This document shows, one piece after another, positions 11,116 through 22,500 of a DNA stretch of 64,000 bases. Within the stretch, counting starts at the first letter, position 1, and each line of letters opens with the position of its first letter. The stretch covers positions 69,657,117 through 69,721,116 of the forward strand of contig CATQJL010000112.1 of the NCBI GenBank assembly GCA_958299035.1. The letters are read 5' to 3'. Below the pieces are notes generated by a model that saw only the letters and a list, made by a program, of their open reading frames with translations, had not been told where the DNA came from and made no database searches. This stretch comes from Cylicocyclus nassatus. Lineage: Eukaryota; Nematoda; Chromadorea; Rhabditida; Strongylidae. Both the position numbers and the translations under genes were made by a program.

Positions 11116-11605
11116 CGATACTAACAAGGAAACCGTGTCGAGTCGAAATGGCCTTTCCAAATGGGACCCAGACTGCTTTGAAGAGTATTAAGCGATGATT
11201 CCAAATCTGCTTTCCAAATCTGCCAAGCGCCTCTGGACGCCGAGTTATGACCGTTCTTCGGAACGAAAAATGAATGCGGAATTTAGGTAAAATTGATTGT
11301 TACAATTTTTCCAGCGCTCAGATAAAGTAATGTTAAGTATTAGCATATTAAATAAAATGTATCATTGCATAAATAGCTTTGATGCTTGACACTGGACCAT
11401 TTGAGCAAATTTGGGCGATTTTGCTTCAGTTTTGCGTTCAATTTTTTGACCTGAAAAACGAGCATAACTCGGCATTCAGAGGCGCTTGGCAGATTTGGAA
11501 AGCAGATTTGGAATCACCGATTAAAGCTCTTCAAAGCAGTATGGGTCTCATCTGGAAAGGCCACTTCGACTCGACACGGTTCCCTTGTAAGTTAAAGACT
11601 TGAGC
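11116..11605. repeat. Inverted-repeat element, about 160-bp arms
   Basis: The left arm (AACAAGGAAACCGTGTCGAG ... GATTCCAAATCTGCTTTCCA ... CATTC near 11280) is the imperfect reverse complement of about 11440-11600 (GCATTCAGAGGCGCTTGGCA ... CTCGACACGGTTCCCTTG). A spacer of about 160 bp separates the arms. No coding content. Confidence 0.75.
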
Positions 11606-11843
11606 GATGGCTGCTCAAAAATATTGTCAGAGCCTTTTTCATAGATAGTTGTACACTTATAATCTCGATACATAGATTTTGAAAGCGATTCGTAGTGTAT
11701 GTATGAAAAGAGATGTCAAGCGATGTCTCTAAAGTTACCTTCATTTTACTGGATCAACCAACGCGCCGTTTTTGTAAATTAAGGTTTACTTGTTGCACAT
11801 AAAGGAACAAGGATGTTCTTAAATGGTTTTTTCTTTGGAGCTC

Positions 11844-13199
11844 TTAGGAGTATGTAAATGCCGGCACTATTATAGACTTTGAGTCATCTTCTTCCTTTCC
11901 TTCTTCCTCTTCAGTCTCTCCTCCTTTTCCAATCTCTGCTCCTTCTCTACCTTGTTCTTGTTCTTGTTCTTGTTCTTGTTCTTCTTTTTCTTTTTCTTCT
12001 TCTTCTTCTTCTTCAGTCTCTTCTTCTCTCCCTCCTTCTTCCGGAGCAACTGAGAAAGATTTTTTATATTACAGTGCATAAATTTTCCACACATATCCCG
12101 GCCATAATCATAACTTTGACCTACGAGAGGTGGGAGGATCCTGATCACAAAGTCCAGAAAAAGTGTCGCAATTTACATCTGTTCCCCCGATAACTTCTTT
12201 GCAGGGCTCAGATCTTTCACATCCGGTACTACTTCTTGAATCTGCCCAGTACAGTGGTTTACCGCTTTTTGGCCTGCGAACCAGTTGTTTATCAAGGTCA
12301 CAATGAAAGCAAATAACATTTTAAAAGGTGAGTTCGCGCTACAAGATAGGATTGTATTTTGATTTTGGTAAACAAGAGCAAAAGAAGAGCTCCCTAGGAT
12401 CGTTTTGGAGGCTGATAAAGCAAACTCCTAACCTGTTATCATAGACGCATGCGAGAGCAGCCCATCTCGTTTCGTCACAGAACAAAAATGAGCAGCCAAA
12501 CTTCAGCGTCTTGTTGTAAATCATCTATAAAATTTGAAAAAGCAGGTTGTTATTTCGCATATACGTTAATTTGTGCGACTTGTTTAATTTAAGTTGCCAG
12601 AAGCTCACATTAGCGAAAGGTTCCGTATCAGTATCAGTATACACCACGCCTGAACTTAGAGGTCGCTTTACCGTATTCATCCAGCTCTCGACAGCCCTTG
12701 CAAAAAGTTTCTTTTGTTTGGCCACGTTTGGCTTCTTAGCAACCTTATATCTGTGGAAGGGAGATGTATTTCACTATGTTTACATTCGACTCTCGTTGAT
12801 CACGAACCTAATAAAGTTTTCTCCTTTTCCTATTTTTTTCATGTAGTTGCTGGAATGTTTACAATCGTTCCCAATGGTGCCGCGTGCAAGTTGTTCGTGT
12901 GTGCAGTCATACTTCTACAAAAACCAAGAATATGATTCGAGGGTATGATTAGACTGATTAGTGCAGAAGGACTGGTAAAGACAGGAGATCTCTCGAACAT
13001 TTGAACATAGTTTAAGCATGCCATATCACTCAATTTTATCCTTGTTGGCTTACCAGCTTGAAAAGAGTTTTTGATCCAGGTATGCCTTCAAAAAATGCAT
13101 TTCTCAGATTGCGTTTGGCAACCTTTGCTCTGAGCTTATTGTGAGAGTCTGTGACAGCATTGATGACAGCTGGAGACATTTGGCAGAAAGTCCATTCTG
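11844..13199 (-). CDS. CAP/SCP-TAPS (ASP/VAL-like) secreted protein, N-terminus missing
   Basis: This is a cysteine-rich CAP-domain protein of the activation-associated secreted protein type; nematodes secrete many, and no enzymatic activity is established for them. Minus-strand exons with GT-AG borders and matching phases are 13199-13054, 12914-12808, 12696-12609, 12524-12433, 12273-12125 and 12049-11844 (788 nt, stop TAA). Family landmarks in order are SHNKLRAKVA, YDCTHEQLA, GKGENF, AVESWMN, MIYNKTLKFGC and LACVYDNRPKSGKPLYW, then a Cys-rich hinge (CERSEPCKE ... GLCDQD). The last exon adds an unusual Glu/Gln/Lys-rich tail coded by a microsatellite. The conserved His of the CAP1 motif (usually GHFTQ) is replaced (EPFAN). 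The signal-peptide exon was not found; an upstream open segment (about 13213-13276) does not look like one. The final junction depends on choosing the donor at 12124 rather than one two bases downstream. Confidence 0.87.
11880..12044. repeat. CTT/CTTGTT microsatellite inside the CAP gene's last exon
   Basis: Plus-strand text is pyrimidine-rich with about five CTTGTT units followed by TTTTTC and CTT runs. Read on the minus strand in the predicted frame it gives Glu, Gln and Lys. The Lys/Asn-rich minus-strand frame is also open, so a splice shift would change the tail completely. Confidence 0.9.
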
Positions 13200-14851
13200 C
13201 TGAAATTGATACTTACAACTCAAGTGTAACCCCACCCTCCTCCTCACCCACCTTTCCCTTTCGGTAGGAACTTCCATGGGTAAAAATTCCAATTTTGAAG
13301 CAGTAAATCTAGGCTTATTGCACCTCCTTTTTGAAGAAAAATCAAAGTTATCTGAAACCTTAGATTTAACTCATGATTTTTATTGAGGTGATCATTACCA
13401 GCAGCAACAACATCTGGCTAGTTTTTTCGACCCGGTAATGAATCTAAACAACACTTACCTAAAGGACTGACTGGTTTCACAATTGAATGATAAACTTCGA
13501 TGTCTCAATTCAAAAAAATAATCTTGATTTTTATTTTGCTAAACAAAGAGAAAGTGAAAGCTTTTCGTACCTAAAAATATTTATGTTGATGAATTATGGA
13601 AAAATTGAAAAGAGCAACTAGCGTGAATTTTGGAGACAGCACAAGGAATGAATACCTTGCCAATAGGAAGAGCGTTGTTGTTATAAGAATCGAATAGGTT
13701 CAATCAAAACAATCGATACTCTTTTCGCTTTTGCAGGCTATTAGTATGCTAAACCGAACAGAATTTAAATGAACACGATCAATCAGAAAAGAACCTGTAT
13801 GGCGATTTTAGCTCACTATTATTATGCTTTTGATTAAGCTGACTTCTACAAACGTAAATACCCGGTGAACGTGGGCGGAACACAGTCAAGAGGTGCGATT
13901 TCTTAGGCTTTCACCAAGTCAAAACTCCAGTCTAGCGCTATGCGAGTCTTCAAAAAGTATCACATAAAGTGCATTGGATTACTATCTGTACGAGGTTACC
14001 ACTCGCCGAGTTCGGTGGCTTTTGCTGGAAAACGCGAAAAAAGTATTTGTTCTTAACTGCATTTTCAAGGGTTTTTGACCTTCAAAATTGCTCTTTTGAA
14101 TTGATTCCAAGGTAGCAAGATTGAGCAACCCACGCAACTCTTAAATAAATCTCCTTTCAAAATTTCAGCACTTCTGGAATGTTATAAAACACTTTTTATG
14201 TGTTTTTTGGTGTCCATCTGGCATAAAGATCGCTCCACTTCACATACACCCAACGTGGGCCGTGAGACAAAACGAAGATGCTCCCGTAAATATTTCTAAA
14301 AGCAAACAGATCACGGTCATCATTTACAAAGTTTTTATCTGAACAAGTTGCATGTTCCTAATAAACCTTATAAATGAAAAATACCAAAACTAAAAACGAC
14401 ATTCTTCAATCTGTCGGGACTAATGAAAAGAAAATTACATATTGATAATATTGCACCCAGCAACAGTGCAAACCGTAAAAGAAAGTCTCTCAACTTTGTT
14501 CAAGAAATTGTCAAGTCAATAAGCGAAGTAGGGCTCAAATTGATATTTGATAATGCATTCATGTTTACACATCTACATAATTTAGAGTTACCAAATTTCC
14601 TGCAAGGACGAAAATCTAAGTTGGCGCTCATGGAGTACGACTGTAACAAAAGTTTTTTGTTAGTTTGGTACATAAGTCTTGCGCCGAGAAATGTATAAAA
14701 TTCATTTCCAAAGTGTTCAAGTAACTTTCTCAAGTTTACCATGTCCATTTGTAACCTGTACCAAAAGTTCTATCTCATCATGAATAAAGATTGTAAGTAA
14801 TAGTAGAAGCTTCCGATAGCATAAGGCACGCCCCATTAGCAAAAGCAAAAC
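13200..14851. other. Upstream region of the CAP gene; no supported exon
   Basis: The leader exon of the CAP gene should lie here or beyond (minus strand, ending in phase 1). I could not find an ATG followed by a hydrophobic stretch and a donor in the required phase. No repeat family seen elsewhere in the window is recognised here. Confidence 0.4.
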
Positions 14852-15812
14852 TAAAATGGGTGTAAGTAAGTTGAATGCTCTTTTATCTTTGAATCTGGGC
14901 ATGATAGTTTATGTCAGTAAGTAATGTGTTTGCCAACCAGATTCTGCGGTGGAGACTTTATTTGACCTAACGTTTCGACATCGGCGTCATCATCAGAGGT
15001 CTGAAAACGGATTGTAGGCTATTTGACCTGCTCACCATACCTTCAAGCGCCTCTTCTTACTGTGTTAGTCTAGACCTAGTCTGAGTCTCACAGCATGAGA
15101 CCCTCAAAGCCAGGAAACGAACAAACCTTGACTCCACCAGTTAGCGACAAGCCCGCACATTTGATGGTAACGGACGTCACTGAGTGTCACTCAGTGAGTC
15201 AAGGCCTTTTATGTGCATCATTAAGCTCACATAATGATATGAATGGAGCTAAGTCACTACTGATAGACAAACACTCATTTTTGACATTCAGCTCTGGATT
15301 TTTGATACTGATCCATGCGGCTTCGAAGAGTTTCCTGGCGCATATCTCGGTTTCACCGAGATATGCGCCAGAAAACTCTTCGAAGCCGCATGGATTGGAT
15401 CAGTATCAAAAATCCAGAGCTGAATGTCAAAAATGAGTGTTTGTCTATCAGTAGTGACTTAGCTCCATTCATATCATTATGTGAGCTTAATGATGCACAT
15501 AAAAGGCCTTGACTCACTGAGTGACACTCAGTGACGTCCGTTACCATCAAATGTGCGGGCTTGTCGCTAACTGGTGGAGTCAAGGTTTGTTCGTTTCCTG
15601 GCTTTGAGGGTCTCATGCTGTGAGACTCAGACTAGGTCTAGACTAACACAGTGGGAAGAGGCGCTTGAAGGTATGGTGAGCAGGTCAAATAGCCTACAAT
15701 CCGTTTTCAGACCTCTGATGATGACGCCGATGTCGAAACGTTAGGTCAAATAAAGTCTCCACCGCAGAATCTGGTTGGCAAACACATTACTTACTGACAT
15801 AAAATGGGTGTA
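14852..15812. mobile_element. Giant near-perfect palindromic element with 13-bp target duplication
   Basis: The arms (about 14911-15346 and 15361-15800) are reverse complements of each other over some 435-445 bp; the main difference seen is a short indel near the centre (CTGATCCATGCGG against CTGATCCAATCCATGCGG). The centre is CTCGGTTTCACCGAG at 15346-15360. The element is bounded by the direct repeat TAAAATGGGTGTA at 14852-14864 and 15800-15812. The left end has 46 extra bases (14865-14910) outside the palindrome, and these together with the arm start recur inverted at 33167-33265. The GATGTCGAAACGTTAGGTCA motif near each end is common at the ends of retroelements. A foldback retro-derived element is inferred. 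Confidence 0.85.
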
Positions 15813-16554
15813 TCAGCTACCACATAAAAATCACTTCTTCAGTGTTCCTCTTGATTAGGCTTTATTGTTGCGATGTGGCAATATATATGACTTGAGCATC
15901 TTTGAAGTGTAAAATCTTTTCTCTAGTATGTGTTGATATAAAATCCATAAGGGATTCGGAAAGATTATGAATTTCGCAGATATTTGGTGCAAGACTTTCT
16001 AATATTCTGATACACTTTTAGCCTTTTTGAGAAGCCACACTTACACTCGAAACCAGTTTGAAGTGCTGTTTTCAATTATGCTATTCATAGCTGCGAAGCC
16101 TACTGTGAACTAAATTGTGAGCTTTTTTCTTTACAAAATCATTATCTAACTGTCTATTTATGTATATAATGTTTCCTATTGACACTAAAAACTCAATCGA
16201 AGTTATATCGACATCCCACCACCTTTTCGGTAAATTTGCACAGCCCGACTTTCCATATTCAATTGTGTGTCAATAGCGCATGCTAAAATGCTATAAATTG
16301 CTTCAGTGTAATGTTCGCAGCTACAGACAGCACAAAATCAGTGTCTCAAGCCGACTCTGAATATATGCGTCGTTTTTCAAAAGGTCAAACTGAGTAAGGT
16401 GCCATCCCTTGTAAATAAACATCTCGGCTACTCCAGGTCAACTGCAATAATCGCTTTACTCGTGCAATAGAAATCAACTGTACATGGGCACGACAAAATA
16501 CAACACATTAAAAATCAACATTAACATCATAAGGCACAAAAATTGAGCAATTCG
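15813..16554. other. 3' flank of the lipase gene; nothing recognised
   Basis: No exon, RNA gene or repeat seen elsewhere in the window is recognised. It would contain the lipase 3' UTR. Confidence 0.4.
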
Positions 16555-19500
16555 TTAGATACCATTATGCAAGTAGTTCATTTGATCAGCTTTGATGATG
16601 GCTGCAATAGGTTCGTAGATTTCGGGGGTAGCCCGCAAACCCCACATAAAGGAGCCGTGATTGAATCCGCGCAATTTCCTAAAATATTGAACGGCTGAGA
16701 ATTTTGATCGTAATATAATTAAATGCACGTGTCCTAGGATATCTATAACGCTTACCAGACTTGTTTGATTGAAGAGGGTGGAAGTGCGGGTATCAATCGC
16801 TGTTCGATATCCCCAGCAGATACTATCCAATCACAGTCCGAATAGAAAATATAAATGTCCGCATTAACGTTTCCGATATTGTATTCTGGTGGGCATATCT
16901 ATAACTGTTGTTGCTATGTGTATCCCATATCAATCCCCCCCCCCCTTCCAGATTAAAAACTGACCGATCCGTAACATCGAAGATTTTGTTCCGGGCCGCG
17001 ATCATAGGACATCAATCGTTTATTACGAACCAATTGTACGAAGTGCCGCATATTTTGCGCTGATGTTCCAGCAGGAGTATGTGATAAGTATACTCCCGTC
17101 CTTGACTGAAATACATGGTAACAACTTTGTGTATTGGGGAAATTTTCGGAATAATCCGTAGATGTCACTTCTTTCTATCTTCCTCAAAATACAAATTTTG
17201 TGATGAAATTTTTAAGCTAGGACTATCCAACTCGAATCCATTTCTTTCCATCTAGCCCGAAACTTGTAAGGCCATCTCAAGAACAGCACAAGCTCCTAAT
17301 CTTATATATAAAGCTGAATGTCTGTTTGTATGTATGTCTGTCTGTCTGTCTGTATGTCTGTCTGTCTGTACGTATGTTCCGAATAGAAAATTCCATTTCT
17401 GAACCGATCCGGACCAAACTTGGCACACATATACTACGGGCCCCGGCGGGTGTCATAGGCTACTTTTCGTCATCGATCGATATCGATTTTATCGATTTTT
17501 ATCGATTTTTTTGCTGAGCTCACCTACGGGGCTGGGAGTTGGCACAGGGGGGTAATCGAGCATGGGGATTCCGAATACAATATTGGTTTTCGGGATTATC
17601 GATTACTTTTATCGATTTTATCGATTTTTTTGCAAAGTTTGAGCTAGGGGGCTGGGAGTTGGCACAGGGGGGTAATCGAGCATGCTGATCATCCCCAAGG
17701 GGGGTGATCAGCATGCTCGATTACACCCCTGTGCCAAATTCCAGCCCCCTAGCTCAAACTTTACAAAAAAATCGATAAAATCGATAAAAGTAATGGATGA
17801 TCCTGAAAACTAATATTGTGTTCGTAATCAGCATGCTCGATTACCCCCCCTGTGCAAAATCCCAGCCTCGCATGTCAAAATTTACAAAAAATCGATAAAA
17901 TCAATAAAAGTAATCGATAATTCTGAAAACTAATATTGTATTCGGAATCCCCATGCTCACTTCCCCCCTGTGCCAACTCCTAGCCCTGTAGGTGAACTCT
18001 GCAAAAAAATCGATAAAAATCGGTAAAATCGACATCGATCGATAACGAAAAGTGGACTGTGACACCCGCCGGGGACCGAAGTGTATGTGTGCCAAGTTTG
18101 GTCCGGATACGGCGGAGCCGGGTAAGCCAGCTAGTCATGTATAAATCAGAGCTCAATTCGAGGTCATAATATTAAATGCAAAATCAAAGCACGTTTTCAA
18201 CCACAGTAGAGATGGTATAAAAACGTATGAAACAAATTATTCGATAGCAAAGCAAGCTCTATAGGATGATGTTTGAAAAATCGCAAAAAGTTTGATAGAA
18301 GGGAAGCGCAGAGGAAATACCTGAAAATCAAATGCCGGAAAATCAAACTTCTGTCGGAAAAAATTCTAAAAACACTCAACTTGCTGAAAAAAGTTACCTA
18401 TCGTGTCAGCTGCTCAAATGTATCCTCACTGTATTTTTCTTAATTAGAAGCAAAGAAACCGAGATTGGCATGCATTGAGAAAAACGATCCTGGACTGTTC
18501 CCACATAATTTTATATCGCAAACCTTTGGAAGCGTAACAATAAATCTTGAGATTTCTGCAGAAGAAATATCATAGAATTAGAAGCCCGAGAAAGGCGACA
18601 TCCCTATTTTTGAACTATTTTTATTTCTGAATTTTCTATGCAACTCCGAAAAAATACTGCAAGTGTAAGAACGATACTCATGTAGGCGCGAATATACGTA
18701 TGTGACCAAGTTGGAGGTTCGCAGGATATCTTTTTGGACGGAATTTGTTTTTTGGAAAGTTATAATGAAATTTGTTGGTTTTTCCCGCAAACTTTACGCA
18801 GCTGGAACCATCTGCGGTTGTCTGAAAACCATCTTGTGGAGCTTGCCCTGCTCTATCGAATTATTAGTTTCATATATTTTTATATCTTCTTTGCCCTGTA
18901 TTACTAAAAGATTTATTTTACCAACTAAGTTCGATATTTCATGAATTGAAATCGGTCGACTTTTTTGGCATGTGGTTCTGAAAGTTTTGAATGCAACGAT
19001 AGAAACTAATTTTAGGTTTCCGCAGTTTGAAAGTTCAAGGTTCAAAAGATTGGAAACATTTGCCTATATTCAAATTATGGCCGATTCACTCACACAATTA
19101 AATTGGTCGCTTTTCGGACCATTTATGTAGACAAGAATATCTATACACGTCTGTACGGTAACAGGATTGTCGCAGACAGCTTGTGCTAGTGGACGTGTCG
19201 GGGCATAGTCGAAGAATTCTCTATCACCAAGCAAATTAAAAAATCCCTGAAATAAAGGTATAGATGTTGTGGGTTGCATACGGTAACTTGCCTGGGTCAT
19301 TTCATATGTTTGTTCCCATTGGTGCAGTATTCCACCGACATGGGTCATCGTGTATGCTGGTGCTAGGGCAAAGATTTTTCGAATCTAAAATTACGCTGAT
19401 GAGTTCTAGATGTGACAAAGCTTTCATGCATACCTTTGTGCCAAATTGAGGATTGATGCTAAGTTGTACAAACATGGTTTGGCATCCTTGCGAATGACAA

Positions 19501-22500
19501 AAGTAGTACAGCGACTGTTCTCCAGTTCTGCCCAAAACGTAGTCAATCATGGCTGGCAGGTCATATTTAGCCATTTCTTCCCAACTAAAATAAAACGTTC
19601 ATTTGATTAAAAGTAATTTTTTCGTTACATTCGAGGTCCAGAAAGAGAGTGGCCAGTAAACCACCGTCATTCCACGCCGACTGAGGTGGGCCCAGCGCCC
19701 GGCACGAGCTTGTCAAATGACAAGCTGGAAATCGTTTTCGGCAAAAAAAGCAAAGGGGAAATCGTTTTTGCGGGGTCCGGGGCGGAGCCCCGGAAAAAAA
19801 TTGGTAGTGCACGTTCTCTGCTTATTTTAACATGTTATGTGCCTCAACATGCGAAGACTGGAGTTCGCGCGCGTCAAACCGCGCCGTCGCTAATTGCCGC
19901 ACGCGCGACGTCGCTCAAACGAGCTATTTGTAACGGCATACATGACTAGTTCTCAATGTACGCGTCATATGACACCAGATTTTGTAGGCGAACGGAGAGA
20001 GGCTAGTGGAAACAAAGTATGAAAAATTATGAAGAACTTATGTGAACGGGACGAGTAATAAGCATTTTTTCCAAAGATTTTGCAAAATTGGTAAATGAAG
20101 TTGTAAATTCAAATGGCTCGTTTGCAACGCGCAGATGACGATATGGTATGAAACTTGGTACGCACGTGGTACACAAGCCTGTAGGAGCTAACTTAGGAAT
20201 TTCATTGAAAAATTATGTGACTGAAGGTTGTGGCAAAGTTTTTTCTGAAAATTTCCCGCTAGCAAAGAAATGGAAAAATGGCTCGTTTGCAACGCAGAGG
20301 CGACGAAATCGCGCGGGATTCGGTGTGTATATGCGCAGTAGGACTAAGTAACAAAGTATGAAAAATTATGAAAAACTTATGTGAATGAAGAGTTTCCCCA
20401 ACTTATTTCCAAATTAGCTTGTCATTTGACAAGCTAATGACAAGCTGAGCTTGTCAAAACTCTCAATTCACATAATTTTTTCAAAATTTTTACATAAATC
20501 TACTCTACACCTAAACATTAGTATATATTGAAATTTTGGTTTCAAACCTCCTCCTCTCCCCATTGCTAGAGGCAAAAATAGCCTCAGCAGCCCCGTTTCC
20601 TAAGGAAAAAAGCGCGCTCCAATCGATAGCGGCGTTTCTGAGTCCTATACGGCATTGCTATAATATTTCGCTGCTTTTCTCGTTTCATTCGCTCATCTTG
20701 CCCATTATTCACTCACTATAGTAGATTTTTGTGATTATGAGGTCATTTCAGGTACCGATGGTATTGATAAGGAACAAATCCCTAGCTCTGCTTGCTGTCG
20801 ATAGGCGAATTGTATCAGAAACTGCTAGAGCTTATGTGAGCTAGACTTGATTATGCGGTAAGGAATTCACTAATAGTTGTGCATTTCTAATGTGTGGCAT
20901 AACTTTTAATTAGGATGACTCATCACTTTCTTCATCGCTTGTGACCAACAAAGTCGATCTTGTGTCACAACATAGCGATTTGCTTGAACGCACTCGCATA
21001 ATTAGGAATGGGCGAGTTGGTGGAGTACTATCAAGACGGACGGGAAAGTGGTACGTGCATTACTTTCATCGTGTTTTACTGTTTCTAGATGGTATGGTTA
21101 TTGCAAATTCCGCAAATTGTTGCCTCAACCGTTTTGCCTTCCTTACCGATTTTCTGCTCTGAATGAGTAGGTAAATGAAATCATGCGTCGAATTTTTCCA
21201 TTCGAGCCGGTGGGTGATTCTCTTTATCAAGCAGATCAAAAAGCCTAGAGCAGAGAGCAAAGAGCATCAAACGGTTATTCCAAATCCTTTTTTTCGATTC
21301 ACTTTTTCGGAAATTGGGGGGCTCAGCTGGATGGTCCTAGACAACACATTAACTTCTATATACTTTCTTGAGTCTTGCACCTTTTTGCAACTGTTGATAT
21401 ATCCATACCTTGCTAATCTTTACGGAGGACGTGTGAGCCTACTTATTGATATCAGTTTGACGTCAGTCCGAAATTCTATAATTTCAGTGGAATGTCGGAC
21501 TAGAGGCTTGGACAAATTGGTTTATCTCGTAGGATCGGCTATAGCTCCTATAATGAATGCACCGTCTTTACTACACCATCAACAACTGCAACAACTGCTA
21601 TTTCATGTGAGATTTTGGAACATTATTACCCTTCACTTCCTTACAGTGATTTCTCAAGGTGGGTCGTGCCGTGCAAATGTTGCTTTCACGATCACCATAT
21701 AGAGATATCGCAACCCCATGTTTATTTTTTCTAAGCCAGCGATTGGGATGCTATGGACATTTCCCCTCGTTTTTACAGTTCTTCGTTTACAAGCCGTCCT
21801 TACTGCAATCACTTAGCTCTCCAAACTTGGTATGTACAAGTCGTTGCAGATGTCTCACTGAAATCTTGTGTTCAGAAAAATGGTTCAACTACTTCCGACG
21901 AGCAAGCAAACAATGTCAGTTTGGCTCTGTCAAGGTCAACCCTTTAAAAATCTTACCGTTCACTATTTTTGGCAGATTCTGATCTCACCATATGCGAAAT
22001 GAAGGATAGAAAGTACCGTTTTTGCTTCTTTAGTAAAATCTAGTACGCGAATTTAGCTCACTCAGGCTGGTTGGATCTGTATCGAGAAATGTCCAAGGAG
22101 TATTTCCCCTTCAGAACTGATAGAAATGATCACCATCCTTGTTCTTTTATTTCAATTTTCGGCCTACAACCTTACATGGGAATGTATCATCGAAAGCTGT
22201 GGACGGAGGTGATCCATTTTTTTAGTCTGAAGGTGGTGTGCTAAGCTCTTCATATCTGAATGTTGGCTTTGGACATCCATGGAACCTTTGACTATGAAGA
22301 TTATGTAGTCAAAAACCGGTGAAAGTCTCAAAACAACCATTCTCTCGCGTGGATCAGGGGATTTAGCCAAAGAGCTCTATCGACGATTCCAGATATTCGC
22401 ACTTTCTAGTTTTTGCCATATAGGAATGATTTGCCGTTTTTTCTCTTTAGCATTGTTGAGCTTAGCTGCCCTACCAAAACATTCGGGCAGCTTTGGCTAG

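Noticed and set aside
11879..12193. Plus-strand Leu/Phe-rich open frame over the CTT microsatellite
   Set aside because: It is the mirror of the minus-strand CAP gene's last exons; simple repeats leave all frames open.
15095..15616. Two identical 87-113 codon frames on opposite strands
   Set aside because: They are the two arms of the large palindrome read in each direction; no protein motif is present.
17326..17400. TGTCTGTC array as a CRISPR-like or satellite array
   Set aside because: It is the short microsatellite at the 5' end of each Helitron-like element, without spacers.
21175..21702. Single 175-codon plus-strand protein
   Set aside because: The frame runs through a splice acceptor and intron-like sequence; the internal part 21488-21658 is used as an exon of the nested-gene model instead.
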